A DNA stretch of 64,000 bases from Boswellia sacra (GCA_013180625.2 SNVD02013285.1:1-64000); one strand, 5' to 3'; shown: positions 34,690 through 47,862, numbered from the stretch's first letter. The notes: generated by a model not told the origin, from the letters alone. Made by a program: numbers and translations.

Positions 34690-37600
34690 TTAAAATTGAA
34701 GAATTTCACGGTTTGCTCGTAAAACCATACAATTCTCCCAATCTAAATCAAGTAGCTCTTAGATAAAGAAGTTCTATTCGATATGAGTAGGGAAGCGATA
34801 TTCTTAAACAAATAGCGAAATTAGAATCAAGTCAAGATGATATGGATCAACTCCTTCTTGCATCAAAGATCTTACCAATTCACTTACATATTAGGTTAGT
34901 TTTTTGAATTAGCACCTGAAACTTCTATAATAGTAACTTTTCATATTTATATGCAAATATATCTATTACCATATGACTATATATTATTATGATATAAATA
35001 TTAGGTATCTTGTTATTACCAAAATTTTATCGGCTTATGAATTATCTAAATAATTACCAAACCAAAAAAATATAACCTTGGACTGATGGTGAATTTTTAT
35101 CCACTATCTACACACGTGCATCAGCTTAGTTGATGACTGCCGACAGCGATTTTTTTTTTCTCTCTCTTAAATTATTGTTAAATTAGATGTAAATTAATTG
35201 GTTAGCTCCATTCCTTTCAAACGGGTCTTTCATATTCACTTCATGTTTCAACTTTTAAAAGTTTTTGATCATGCTTAAAAAATTTATCAGAAGAGAAACC
35301 GGTTTCCAAGGAAAGTCAAGTGTATTTTCTTTCTTCTTTTTATAATGTATGATGCATGAAAGGTCCAAACTGACAACGATTAATTGACCACACTTGAGTC
35401 AATATTGTTTAATTTTACCACGTTAATTGGACTAAAGAATTAATTAGGGATAACAAAATGTGAGTTGGGGTAACAGATATTCTTATCCTCACTCCGATCT
35501 CCATTTTATAATTATCGGGTAGGATTGAGGATTTCTCATATCTAAAAAGAGATCTCCAATCCCTAACTTGCTCCAAAAAGTCATATGAATAAAATTTTTC
35601 TTTGTCAGCATTATTGAATTTTGTTTTTTTCTTTCCCTTCCTTGTAACAATTATCATAATGTGCATGACAAAATGCAATGTTAACTTCTAAAATCAAGTA
35701 CAAAGAATAAAATTTAAACATATTCAATCGTTAAGCGTATAAACAACTAAAAGGAAAGTAATGTAAGTATTAAGTACAATTAAACAAATATAACTAAAAA
35801 ATAAATAAAGTATTAAGTAAAAATAATCCATCAACGAAAGAAGTTTCACAAAAAAGTAATAATACTGTTACAAACGTTTTATATAAATACATTCATACAA
35901 ACTGACATGGCATGATATTATTAGATGACATTAATTAAGATGGTATAATATTATTGAATGCTAATAATAAATAATATTAATTTTTGTACAACGATCTCCC
36001 ATGTTCTAACATGTGGACTAAGTCTTACAAATCTCTTCTCACGTATTACGAAGTGAATCAATTTATTTTCTTGCAATTTGCCTTGTGAGATTTGAACTTT
36101 AAAATCAGCTATGAACATTAAATATTAATCCCTTTATCATGACTGATGATATTTGATTTGCAAATTACAAGTTATTTTTATAGCTCCATTGATGATTTTT
36201 AATTAAATAAATAATTATTTGTAAATATTTAAATGCATTATTGAAGATATTTGCTTATTTATATTAATAAGAATAATGATACACATTCTAAAATAATGTC
36301 TCCCACATGATGTTGTGTATATATATAACATGAATTTATCCCAAATACACATATTTTAAATCACATTTTTTATTTTTTAAAGAATACCAATCGAAGTGAC
36401 TTGTCGAGCGCACTTAACATTCTTCTTCGTCATAAGTTGAATGGTTGTTCTTGTCAATTAAATTAGGTATGAATGGTTGTTTCTTGTAAATCATATATAT
36501 ATAAATATACACACACACACACACACACCAATAGGAGCGTTTATTTTATTTTTTTATTTTAAAAAAATTGTGTATGACGGGTGTAATAATTATGAACCAA
36601 ATTTTTTTAGCTTAATTAATTGTAAGTTGGATCAATTCTTTTTTTTTTATTTAAGTCCAGCCCATTAATTAAATATATAAAAGAAATTGGATCAATTTTA
36701 TTTTTTTCTTTTAAGCCTGCCCATTAGATTAAATACCAAATAAAAAAATTAATTTTAAATTTCTTTATGAAGAGTTGATTGATTTATGTGGCTGGTTAGA
36801 CTATAAAGTAGGGGACAACAACATTGAATATATAGTTTTGATCTAAAAATAATAATAATAATAAAATTAGTGCTTGATTTTTTAGGTTGCAAAGGAGAAG
36901 AATAATCTAGAGAGGGAGAAAGAGAACAAGACAGTAAGATTGAGAGACAGAATGAGTTTTTTTTTTTTCAAAAGTTTAAAAGCAAAGCAAGTGGTGGTCA
37001 AGGCATTATATATAAAGAGGACTTTTTGTTATGAAAATAATAAGATAATACATGATTTTTTGAAGCTTATACTACACGGCTTGCAAAGATTAGGATAAGA
37101 AAAGGAAAATAATATAATAAGTTTGATATTTCTTTTATCTTAGGCTTATATACACATTTATTAGGGTTTTAAAGAGAAGAAAAGGGAATTTAGGTAAGAG
37201 AGAGAGGGAGAGAGAGAGCAACATTGGAAGTTAAGATGCAAGCAGTAGAGTTTCATGTTTATTGAAGAAAGAAAATCCCGAGGAGCAATTGAAAATCAAG
37301 AAGCACAGAAGAGGAAGTCAGGGGAAAAGAAAAAAATTTAGGCAGTGTTTATATTTTTAAATTATATCCAGTAATTTTATTTTTTTATTTAAATTAAGTT
37401 TTCTAAAAAAATATTTCATTTATATTATAGGTAAAAAAACCAGGGGAAGATCAGTTAGTAGCCCTTGAAGCTAATTAAGAATAATAATTCTCAATTTTTG
37501 TGAGCGAAAATTTTATCAAGATTTATTTATTTTATAGTAAATTCTTTATATATATGTGTGTTTCCGATTTCAGTATAAAAAAATTAAATAATTGATGATT

Positions 37601-39133
37601 TTAGGAAATCGAAATTATTTTTATGTTGATTTTTATAATTAAGGAGAAGAAAATTTCAGTTATTTTATTTTTTCAATAGGATATGGGAAATTATGATTCT
37701 TGAAGCGTACTAGAAATTGATAATTTTTGGAGAATTATTTGATTTACTAAATTTTCAATAAATTTTAAAATTTATGAAAAAATGGTGAATTTATGAGAAA
37801 TTATATGATTTATTAATTTTGAATGAATTTCAAAAATTCAAAAATTTTGTGATGTTGGGAATTATCAGTTATTACTAAAGGTAGTTAAATAATTATTTAG
37901 AGGAAAAAAATCACCTTATAAGTACCCTTCCTCGTGATATTTGGCCATACGCATGTGTATGCTGATGTGATACGTGTGATATGGATTCGCCATATGTATG
38001 CATATAATGATATCGCAATGTACGTGATATTCGTTGGGTGATGATTATGTTAGCAAAATGATGATATAATATATGATATGAGATTTTTCCTCTCTACTTG
38101 TGTGCACCAAATATGATAGATTTCTTGTGGATACTTATTTGGTACAAATTTATTTGTGGTATCCTGATTTCCTAAAATACAGTATTGTTATTGAAGTAAA
38201 GTTGTTATTACTTTTATTGTTCTGACATTTCAATTTACGATAACCATTTATGAATTGAGTTTATGGCACATAAACTATTCTTGAAATTTGTTACTGTTTT
38301 TATATGATTTTAAAATATTTATGAATTTACTAAAAAGAATCCACTCACTAGGCCGTTTGCTTACTCCTTTTCCTATTTTATTATTTTATTTGTCCCCCGC
38401 ACAGGATTGCTAAATTTAGTGCTGAGCATCTCCTATTGCACATAAATGGCCACACGACTATAGCTACACTTGGTCTTTTTGTTCACATATAAATACTTTT
38501 ATTTTCTAGAAATTCTATTAAACTGAATTATATCACGAAGATATGTTTTGCCATTGTATTGAGTTGAAACAAGAATTTTTAAAACTAGTAGCTTTGATAT
38601 GATGAATATTAAAAGTGTTTTGAATAAAATTTCAAGTTGTGATTTAATTGAAAAACAGAAGCAGCTTTGCTGAAAATGTGTTTTAAGTAATTTTAGATAT
38701 TGCATAAAAACTTAAATCTTATGGTGATTTTAAATTGATTTTTATTAGACTCTGATGTATGAATAATTGGGTAGGTCTTGTCAATGGGATTTAATAGTGT
38801 TTATTAAATTGATTTTTATTTTTTTAAAAGAAAATGACAATAAATCACTATTCATAAGACCATTTTACTCTAACTCCATTAGTTCGTAGTAAACAATATT
38901 CAAAATTTTTAAAATTATTTTTTTCTTTTTTCACCTTATTTACCTCTCAAATTACTTTTAATTTTATTGAATCACTTCATCAACCATATTTATCCAATGA
39001 AAGAAATATTGTATAAGCAATTTTTAGATAAAGTTGACTAATTTCTAATTTTATAAATTTCACTTTAAAAAAATAAAAATTTAAAAAGGCTTATCCAGCC
39101 TTTGTTAAGGTCGAATAAGTCTAGCTTATACAA
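34690..39133. other. AT-rich intergenic region without recognised gene
   Basis: Contains (AC)n at about 36,508-36,529, a diverged copy of the 19,923-20,065 repeat at 36,310-36,470, and MITE-like text at 35,860-35,990 (catacaaactgacatggcat) recalling the agtaatgcta family. The block 37,900-38,480 (ccatacgcatgtgtatgctg; tccactcactaggccgttt) resembles interior text of long gypsy LTRs but has no defined ends. No supportable coding region. Confidence 0.5.
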
Positions 39134-39785
39134 CAATAATTGGTGGATGCATGTAATAAAGCCAATTAAATTTAAAGCTCTACCTCAGTTTGCTTGGTTA
39201 TTGGCAGATTGAGTATTCACTCTTTCCAAAAGTAAATTAAAATCATGATCATTGAAATCTATTCCGAACTTTTGTTACAAAAGCAGTGATGTTGATGTTA
39301 ATCAAGGTTTTCATGCTTTTGTAGAGAAGCAATTAATGATTAAGTCTAATTTTTTTTTTTCTTTTCCGATAGACATACAGGGGACTCTTTCTTGTAGCCG
39401 GACAAAACACCTTGGTAGTGGTTAATTAGATAAACTTGATTTTCACTAGTTTATAGCACGTTCATTATATTTGCTGATGTAACAAAAGATGATTTAATAA
39501 AGAGTGATGTTATTTGTCCCCTATTATTGGGTTAAAGAACCCCACTTTTAATAGTTTTTTATTTATATAAGTATTCTTAATTAAAATGACTTAAAAATCA
39601 AATCTTATCAAAGTATATTTGCATACCATTCTTTTTTATTATTATTAAATTTTCTGTACTGGCATATAAATCCTAAAGTTTAACCTAATCTTAAAAGAGT
39701 CATTCTATTCAACCATATTTTTAACTCTTTAAACCCAATTTCTTAGTTCACCTTATTAAAAATTTTAAATTGATATTATTTTTTA

Positions 39786-39999
39786 GAGTAATGCTACTCT
39801 TACAAACTACTTATACAAACTCACCTATACAAACTGACGTGACATAATGTGATTTGATAAATAAATACAGTGATTTGATAAATATATATTAATAATAAAT
39901 GACATTAATTAATATGGGTGATGTGGCGATCACATAGAGATGTCACATCAATTTATATGTGTGAATTTATATAAATAATTTGTATGAGTAATATTACTC
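39786..39999. mobile_element. MULE-like MITE, 214 bp, in tandem copy 1
   Basis: Begins gagtaatgctactcttacaa and ends gtatgagtaatattactc, with about 60 bp of imperfect inverted termini. It is flanked by a perfect 9-bp duplication tattttttA (39,777-39,785 and 40,000-40,008). Copies 2 and 3 of the array show the empty site with one tattttttA followed by aataaaccct. Confidence 0.88.
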
Positions 40000-40080
40000 T
40001 ATTTTTTAAATAAACCCTACTTAAGGCAATAATTGGTGGATGCATGTAATAAAGCCAAATTTAAAGCTCTACCTCAGTTT

Positions 40081-40234
40081 GGGGTCTGGCTATGGTCCAC
40101 CTGCTGTATCATACAGCAGGTGGCTTTGTGTTGTAACATGGAAGCAAAACTTGTAAATACAAGTTTTGCTCCCAAGCAAAAAATTGAAAAAGTCCCCTGC
40201 TGTATCATACAGCAGGTGGACCGTAGCTTCACCC
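40081..40234. mobile_element. Palindrome-rich MITE, about 154 bp, in tandem copy 2
   Basis: Inserted in cctcagttt|gcttgg, which is uninterrupted in the other array copies. It is flanked by an 8-bp duplication ctcagttt (40,073-40,080; 40,235-40,242), or 9 bp if the preceding c is counted. Ends: GGGGTctggCTAtGGTCCAC and its inverted partner GGGGTgaagCTAcGGTCCAC. Inside are three hairpins: 13-bp arms at 40,097-40,123 (CCACCTGCTGTAT), 13-bp arms at 40,143-40,170 (AGCAAAACTTGTA) and 10-bp arms at 40,196-40,216. Superfamily open: hAT (8 bp) or Mutator (9 bp). Confidence 0.9.
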
Positions 40235-42404
40235 CTCAGTTTGCTTGGTTATAGACAGATTGAGTATTCACTCTTTCCAAAATTAAATTAAAATCATGAT
40301 CATTGAAATTTATTCCGAACTTTTGTTACAAAAGCAGTGATGTTGATGTTAATCAAGGTTTCCATGCTTTTGCAGAGAAGCAATTAATGATTAAGTCTAA
40401 TTTTTTCTTTTTTCTTTTTTTTTTTCCGATAGACATATAGGGGACTCTTTCTTGTAGCCGGAAAAAACACCGTGATAGTGGTTAATTAGATAAACTTGAT
40501 TTTCACTTGTTTCGAGCACGTTCATTATATTTGCTGATGTAACAAAAGATGATTTAATAAAAGGTGATGCTATTTGTCCCCTATTATTGAGTTAAAGAAC
40601 CCCACTTTTAATAGTTTTTTATTTATATAAGTATCTTTAATTAAAATAACTTAAAAACCAAATCTTATCAAAATATATTTGCATACCATTCTTCTTTATT
40701 ATTATTAAATTTTATGTGCGGACATATAAATCTTAAAGTTTAACCTAATTCTAAAAGAGTAATTCTATTCAATCATATTTTTGACTCTTGAAACCCAATT
40801 TCTTAGTTCACCTTATTAAAAATTTTAAATTGATATTATTTTTTAAATAAACCCTGCTTACACAATAATTAGTGGATGCATGTGATAAAGCCAAATTTAA
40901 AGCTCTACCTCAGTTTGCTTGGTTAGAGACAGATTAAGTATTCACTCTTTCCAAAATTAAATTAAAATCATGATCATTGAAATTTTTTCCGAACTTTTGT
41001 TACAAAAGCAGTGATGTTGATGTTAATCAAGGTTTCCATGCTTTTTGCAGAGAAGCAATTAATGATTAAGTCTAATTTTTTTTTCTTTTCTTTTCCGGTA
41101 GACATACAGGGGACTCTTTCATGTAGCTGGACAAAACACCTTGATAGTGGTTAATTAGATAAACTTGATTTTCACTAGTTTATAGCACGTTTATTATATT
41201 TGCTGATGTAACAAAAGATGATTTAATAAAGAGTGATGCTATTTGTCCCCTATTATTGAGTTAAAGAACCCCACTTTTAATAGTTTTTTATTTGTATAAA
41301 TATTCTTAATTAAAATGACTTAAAAATCAAATCTTATCAAAGTATATTTGAATACCATTCTTCTTTATTATTATTAAATTTTTTATATCGGCATATAAAT
41401 CTTAAAGTTTAACCTAATCTTAAAAGAGTCATTCTATTAAACCATATTTTTAACTCTTGAAACCCAATTTTTTAGTTCTCCTTATTAAAAATTTTAAATT
41501 GATGTTATTTTTTAAATATACTCTACTTACTGCAATAATTGGTGGATGCATGTAGTAAAGCCAAATTTAAAGCTCTACCTCAGTTTGCTTGGTTATAGAC
41601 AGATTGAGTATTCACTGTTTTCAGAATTAAATTAAAATCATGATCATTGAAATTTATTCCGAACTTTTGTTACAAAAGCAGTGATGTTGATGTTAATCAA
41701 GGTTTTCGTGCTTTTGCAGAGACGCAATTAATGATTAAGTCTAATTTTTTTCTTTTTCTTTTTTTTTTTTCTTTTCTGATAGACATACAGGGGACTCTTT
41801 CTTGGAGCCGGACAAAACACCTCGATAGTGGTTAATTAGATAAACTTGATTTTCACTAGTTTATACCACGTTCATTATATTTGCCGATGTAACAAAAGAT
41901 GATTTAATAAAGAGTGATGCTATTTGTCCTCTATTATTGAGTTAAAGAACCCCACTTTTAATAGTATTTTTTATTTATATAAGTATCCTTAATTTAAATG
42001 ACTTAAAAATCAAATCTTATCAAAGTATATTTACATACCATTCTTCTTTATTATTATTAAATTTTCTGTACCGGCATTTAAATTCTAAAGTTTAACCTAA
42101 TCTTAAAAGAGTCATTCTATTCAACCATATTTTTAACTCTTGAAACCCAATTTCTTAGTTCACCTTATTAAAAATTTTAAATTGATATTATTTTTTCAAT
42201 AAACCCTCCTTAAATCCTAGATTACCCTTCTTCTTTTTCAATCTTAAAATTAACTTTAATTACTCTTGCATGATAAAGAAACTAACAATGGGATTTCTTT
42301 TTCACTTAATTCAAATTGAATATTTATTGATTTTTTATTTGAAAAATGATTCTGTGAATGTTAAACTTGAACTAATCATTCAGGTAATGTTCATTGTAGC
42401 ATTT

Positions 42405-42669
42405 TGTTAAAATATTTTGAATGATGAATTGCTAAGGAAGTGCACTATTTCATTTACTTGTCAAGTATTTTATACAAAACGTGCAAGCAAATAAACAAGG
42501 GAAAAATCAATGACAATTGATTAGGAAAAAATTATGCAAAAATTATGCTACACGATTCCTGAAGTAACAGTATAATTCTCTGCTATGATTATGCTGACTG
42601 AATAGAATATCTGCTCTAGTAATGGCTTGATATCTACTAAGTAATGACTTGATTTTTGTTTCCTTTACA
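42405..42669 (-). repeat. 3' LTR of the minus-strand Copia (left edge tentative)
   Basis: On the minus strand, the purine tract cttgagggggca is followed by TGTAAAGGAAAC, the LTR start at 42,669. A TATA-like tataaaata lies at about 42,466-42,474. The proposed end ...ttttaaca at 42,405 gives a 265-bp LTR; without the second LTR this end is a guess. Confidence 0.6.
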
Positions 42670-44005
42670 TGCCCCCTCAAGCTGGAGGGGAATGACCATG
42701 AACTCCTAGCTTGGTACCAAGAAGACAAAATGAATCCTTGGAGAGCTGCTTAATGAAGATATATGTAGGTTGAGATGCTGAAGGAATGTAGCGAGTAATA
42801 AGATGCCCTATTGCAACCTTTTCACGAACAAAATGATAGTGCAGCTCAATGTGCTTGGACCATGGATGGAACATGGGATTGACGGACATATGAAGGCACT
42901 AGCATTATCACAAAACAATTGAGATAGATTAGGCAATGAAACACCAATATCCTGTAAAAGAAAAGTGATCCAAGTAATTTCAACTGTAGTAGAAGCCATA
43001 GAGCGATATTTAGCTCTAAACTGGAGCGAACCACAGTAGGTTGCTTCTTTGAGCTCTAAGAAATGCAATTTGTCGAAAGAAAAATACAGAAACCAGAGCT
43101 TACTGTGTCTTGTTAATGGATAACCAACCCAATCCAAGTCACAAAAACCATAAAGAGAAAGAGGACTACGAGTAAGAAAACGGATGCCATTATTTTGAGT
43201 ACATTTCAAATATTGCAAAATGCATTCTACAACTTTGAGATGAACTATGGTTAGATTATCAAAATGTTGACAAACATGATTAATAGCATGTATAATATCT
43301 GGCCGAGTGAAATTCAAATACTGCAAGGCACCAACGATACTCCGAAAACTTGTAACATCAATAGGATCATGATTTGAAGGTGTAGATTTCTTTCTTTAGT
43401 ACAATAGGAGTATTATTGGGAGAGCTGTCAAGCATCTGTGTTCACTTGAGGAGGTCCAAAATGTATTTGGATTGACAAAGAAAGAGCCTACAAAAGAAAG
43501 GTTTTATTTCTATGCGAAGGAAGTAGTGTAAGTCGCCATGATCTTTGATGGTGAATTCACATCCAAGTATGAATGATAAGATTATCAATAAGCTTGTCAT
43601 TATTTCCAACAAGAAGAATGTCATCCATATAGATAAGAAGAAGAACAAGAGTGTTTTAGGCACGATAGATAAAAAGGGAAGAATCAATGTTGAATTAAAA
43701 ATATAGATAGGCGATCAAACCAAGCATGTGGCGCTTGCTTTAAGCCATGCAATTACTTTTGAAGCAGGCAAACATATTTTGGATATTGAGGATGAGCAAA
43801 ACCCTGAGGCTGTTCCACATAGACTGTTTCCTTGAGTGTACCATGCAAAAAAGCATTTTTCACATCAAATCGACGTATTTTTTGATTGAAAAAGATAGCT
43901 AAGGCAATCACAACGCGGATGGTTGTTAGCTTGACAACAAGACAAAAAGTTTCATCATACTCAATGCCGCATACTTGAGTAAAACCGCTTGTGACCAATC
44001 AAGCT
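42670..44005 (-). pseudogene. Copia reverse transcriptase and RNase H remnant
   Basis: From the 44,000 side on the minus strand: VTSGFTQVCGIEYDETFCLV, RRFDVKNAFLHGTLKETVYV, EQPQGFAHPQYP (RT fingers and palm). The catalytic YMDDILLVGN is readable at about 43,640-43,605 in a shifted frame, then GDLHYFLRIEI. After about 43,440 come NFTRPDIIHAINHVCQ, LSLYGFCDLDWVGYPLTRHS, KYRSMASTTVEITW (RNase H) and SPPA before the polypurine tract at about 42,675-42,690. In-frame stops and frameshifts are frequent. 44,006-44,623 is the poorly conserved linker toward integrase, continued beyond CACTA-B at 62,119. Confidence 0.88.
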
Positions 44006-44859
44006 TCAAATCAATCAACTAAACCATCCTCTCAGTATTTGATATGATATACCCATGTAAACCCAATGACATTATTTGTAGTTAAACATGGAACCAGTCG
44101 CCATGTGTTATTAACATGAAGAGCATGTAACTCCTCTTTTATGGCATTTATCCACCGTGAATCTTGAAGAGCAAACTACAAAGTTTTAGATTCTTTGGGC
44201 AACTCCTTCTTATCAGCAAGAAAGAGCTTTTTGGAGATAAGAGAAGGATCATCCTTAAGCTTGCGATGAGTGATCATCCAATGTGCGTTACCAGTTGCTT
44301 GTTGAGATGAAACATCATGGTGAGAGCGAACTGATTCAAGATTTCACCTGGAAGTGGACTCGAAAGAAGTTGGTTCAACCGACTCATTACAAGATGTCTC
44401 TATATTTTCTAATTGCATTTCATGATTAGAAAATTCAGGAGACAATGTCATGTTGAGTTGTAACAACAGGTTGATGCTTATCAATATTTAGAGATGGAGA
44501 TTTTGGTAGTGCATATGAATAATGCCCATTATTCGCATCAGATTCAGTTGGCTACAAATCGATTGATGAACCATCTAGATGCACGTCAGTATTTTGTGAT
44601 TGAGAGTTTGGTAATTGATTAAACACTACTGGAAAAGTAGGCTTTTACTGCACCCATCTACGGCGGGCATATAAAAATGCAGTAAAAAATAAACTATACG
44701 GCAGGCTACCATGCCCACAGTAAAAAACCAATAAATTTATCACGGTCTATAAGGAACTGCAGTAGAAGCTGATGAAAGATATTACCATTTCCCTCCTCTC
44801 CCTCGTCTAATTTCTTTCTCCCTAATTCATAATCCCTAATTTCCTTCTCTCCCATCAAC

Positions 44860-45029
44860 CCAAATCCCTAGCTAATTCCTTCGCTCCCATTGATTCACCT
44901 CCTCTCATTTGTCTCTCTGGCCTCTCCCTCTGACTCTATCTCCCTCCATCGCTGTCGCTGCCTCTGTCTTCGTCGGCGTCTCAGTCACTCTCTCTCGTCT
45001 CCATCTTCATCTCAGATCTACAGGTATCC

Positions 45030-45073
<44 letters not shown>

Positions 45074-45080
45074 CTTTCTC
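44860..45080 (+). other. C/T-rich leader-like segment with (TC)n(TG)n microsatellite
   Basis: A pyrimidine-rich tract (about 44,880-45,025) resembles a plant 5' UTR and ends atctcagatctacag|gtatcc, a credible donor. It is followed at about 45,035-45,073 by roughly 13 TC and 6 TG units. It could be a captured non-coding first exon for the plus-strand islands at 56.5 kb. The two open frames here are products of the repeat. Confidence 0.4.
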
Positions 45081-45899
45081 TACAAATTTCTCAAATTCTT
45101 ACTTGTTGTGTAGCTATTCTGCACAAAGAGAGACACTAATTTGAGAAATTTGAGACAATTTCTTCTCTTTTGTCTCGACACCCCTTTGCATGTCAATTCA
45201 TTCTGCCTTGCAAGAAGTGTGACGCAGCCCTTTTTGTCTCTAAATTCATTGTACTTCTATTTTATGTTTCTTACTATTTGCTAGAAGTTTCATTTGATGC
45301 TTTTATTTTTTGTCCCCTAGATTGGCTTTGACTTTGTGACTTTGTTTTTGTTTTCACTACAAGAAAAATGCTCATATTATATATTTGGTGGTCTTAAAAA
45401 CGCCACCAATGGCACCGCCAAATATGATCAATTTAGCATATTTGGCGGTCATAAGACCGCCAAATATGCACGTTACTATACTTGGCGGTCAAAAACCGCC
45501 AAGTATAAATATTTTTAAAAAATTAAAAAAATATATACTTGACAGTTTTTAGCCGCCAAATATGCACGTAACTATACTTGACGGTTTTTGACCGCCAGAT
45601 ATAATAGATTTAAAAATTAAAAAAATATATACTTGGCGGTCAAAATAGTTTCAAAAATTAAAAAAAAAAATACTTGACAATTTTTAGCCGCCAAGTATTT
45701 AAAAAAATTAATATATATATAAAACAGGTATCATTGTTAAATAATACAATTTTATAGCATTCTTTGTCCATACACTAATCTCATTGCAATGAGTAGAAAT
45801 TGCTAGTTGAATGAAATCTATGTACAGCTCCCACCTTTAATTCATATTATATTGTAGACCACGAGAAGAAGACATTCATTCCAATAAAGCATCCTTTTT

Positions 45900-46800
45900 C
45901 CTTCAACCTTCCTCTCAGTCAATATCATCCTCATCCTCTCTAGAAGCCTCTGCCTTAATATTCAAGTCATTGACCTTGAAACTTTCACTTGTGTTGCCTG
46001 TAGTAATGCAAAGGGAAATGGTTGATGAATAATGACTAACAAACTAGTGTTAAATAGTAAGATCTAGGAACAACAAAATTTAATGCAAAAGTACTAGAAA
46101 GATAATCCATCGTATAATGGCCATATATAAATGTGTTTGAAAAAGAGAAACAAACACCTGCATGTAAATTCTTTAAGCATATTACTTTGTGTCAGTACCA
46201 AATAAACAAATATGATGTCTACACAACACACCATAGATTAATTTAACTATACAGCAGTCCTTGATGGTTATCTTTATGGTTATCATACTAAATTAAACTG
46301 ACATTTAAAACAAGTTACCTGCCAATGAAGCCTCTTCCCAATCGACATCATCATCTCCCTCATCCTCTTCACGTTTAGACTTCATGCCCACTTGACGATT
46401 AGAAGACATTCCAGAGAGACCATCAGCAATGGCTGTGTTTGAAAGTTCAGGTTGTTTCTTAGCAGCTTCTTCTAGTTCCTGTTGTTTCTTAAGCAGAGTA
46501 GCATAATAAGCTTTAATATACTCATCCTGCAACATGAGTAAATATGTTATACATTGAGCAAATGAGATGGAGAAAGAAAGAATCCAAATCACAACAAGAA
46601 AAGTAATAATGTCATTGCACTAGTCTATATACTATGTTTATCATCTTCAACAGTAGACTTCTTGTCGTTTGAGAATCCTCCAGCCGCTGAACTTCCATCC
46701 ATCTTTGACTCCTACTTGACCTCTCCACGTTGTTCCTTTGTGAGATTCATCCCTTGCTTGATCATCCAAGGTGGCAAAATTTTCACACACTCACGTGATC
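45900..46800 (-). pseudogene. TFIIE-alpha (general transcription factor) gene fragment, three 3' exons
   Basis: The minus-strand exon from about 46,790 to 46,630 reads LPPWMIKQGMNLTKEQRGEV, a stop, then ESKMDGSSAAGGFSNDKKS. Exon 46,526-46,319 (ttgcag acceptor, gtaact donor) reads DEYIKAYYATLLKKQQELEE, then NTAIADGLSGMSSNRQVGMK and EEDEGDDDVDWEEASLAG. The exon from 45,997 reads GNTSESFKVNDLNIKAEASR, then EDEDDID and a stop where the family has Trp. This is the C-terminal acidic half of plant TFIIE subunit alpha, which bridges RNA polymerase II and TFIIH. The zinc ribbon and winged-helix N-terminus are absent. Stops fit CAG to TAG and TGG to TGA. Introns are retained, so the copy came from genomic DNA. 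Confidence 0.85.
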
Positions 46801-47682
46801 AATTCTAACAATGTTCAACGGAAAATATTAATGTTCTGTACTCATTCTTACAACCAATGAACCCCATGGAATTTTAATTTTATAACTCATGGAATTTTAA
46901 CACTCAAAAAAAGAAAAAAAATATATGTCTCTTAAAATGAAAATATAAAGGGAAAGGAAGCTCAAAAGCATTGCCAAGAAACAATCCTCTAAAACCAAGT
47001 CTGTAATCATGTATTATATGATGAATGATCTTCTTGAGGTTCCTAGAACGAACATGTTAAAGCGGGAACTTAAAGGTCCAGTTTAGAATTAAAGATACAC
47101 ATATTGAAGACACAAATTTTTAAGCAGGAAATTTCGAAATATATCCAAAAATTAATGCAAAGCATAACTGATAGAGTTGAAAAAGGCTTCCATTCCCGTG
47201 AGTGTAAAATATCCTAGATAAACAGTAAAGAATAATCCTATTCCACCATATCTAACATCCCTGAAGCAATTCCCTAAATATACAAAAACCAGTATTATTG
47301 ACTATCAAACACTGTTAGAAATAGATAAAATTTCTAAAAAATTATAATTAATCAAATTAGATTACTTTCTAATACACCTTTATGGACATGAGCTTGACTA
47401 CTCCTTCAAAATTAATAACTTAATAAAAAGGCAATAATAAGAATATAAATTACCAATAAAAGAAATCCTTAAACTGTTAAACCATTATCATTTGTCATGT
47501 AGTCAAACAAGATGGAGATGTTACAAATGAAACATCAAACTCACAATTACTAAGAGTTATCTAATCATTAATCAATTGGGCCCACAACAATTACATATCA
47601 TCACAACCAAGAGCAACTAGGAAAGAATATATGAAATGCTTTAAATAATTAAGTAAAGGAAAAAAATGTCAAATATTTATCA
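46801..47682. other. Spacer between captured TFIIE-alpha and RPL10a fragments
   Basis: AT-rich, no frame or exon recognised; either intron sequence of either gene or filler. Confidence 0.4.
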
Positions 47683-47862
47683 GACTTGCCTGCCTTGTTC
47701 AGACTAGGGCCTAACAAATGAGGGATTTGCTTGATCACATATTTTGATGCTAAAAAGGCAAGGTACTTCTTGGCAAGTTTCTTAGCCAATTTCTTGTTTT
47801 GTTGAGCTTCTTCAAACCTTCAACATCCATGTAATCCAAACCAATCTTTTCTGCTTGCAACA
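47683..47862 (-). pseudogene. Ribosomal protein L10a (uL1) gene fragment, one exon
   Basis: The minus strand reads [19 protein letters not shown], then after a one-base loss [17 protein letters not shown] and [20 protein letters not shown]. This is the central part of the cytosolic 60S ribosomal protein L10a, including the strongly conserved LLGPGLNKAGK motif (GPS here instead of GPG). The exon follows tatgttgcaag. Remaining exons were not found. It lies 0.9 kb upstream, in transcriptional sense, of the TFIIE-alpha fragment inside CACTA-C. Confidence 0.85.

Larger units (their letters stand above)
39134..42210 (+). repeat. Tandem array, four copies of a unit of about 670 bp
   Basis: Each copy starts caataattggtggatgcatg (starts at 39,134, 40,027, 40,863, 41,533). 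It continues ctctacctcagtttgcttgg, agcagtgatgttgatgttaa, tctttcttgtagccggac and taaagaaccccacttttaat to attttttaaataaaccct. Spacing is 893, 836 and 670 bp. The two longer periods are explained by MITEs at 39,786 and 40,081, leaving 670-674 bp. No coding frame persists. A single diverged half-copy lies at 22,391. Confidence 0.93.

Noticed and set aside
40033..40254. Cys-rich frame MVDACNKAKF as a small secreted protein
   Set aside because: It is the palindromic MITE read through in one repeat copy; the repeated CCIIQQV motif is the hairpin read twice.
44890..45144. Ser/Leu-rich frames next to the CACTA-B left end
   Set aside because: Created by the (TC)n(TG)n microsatellite.
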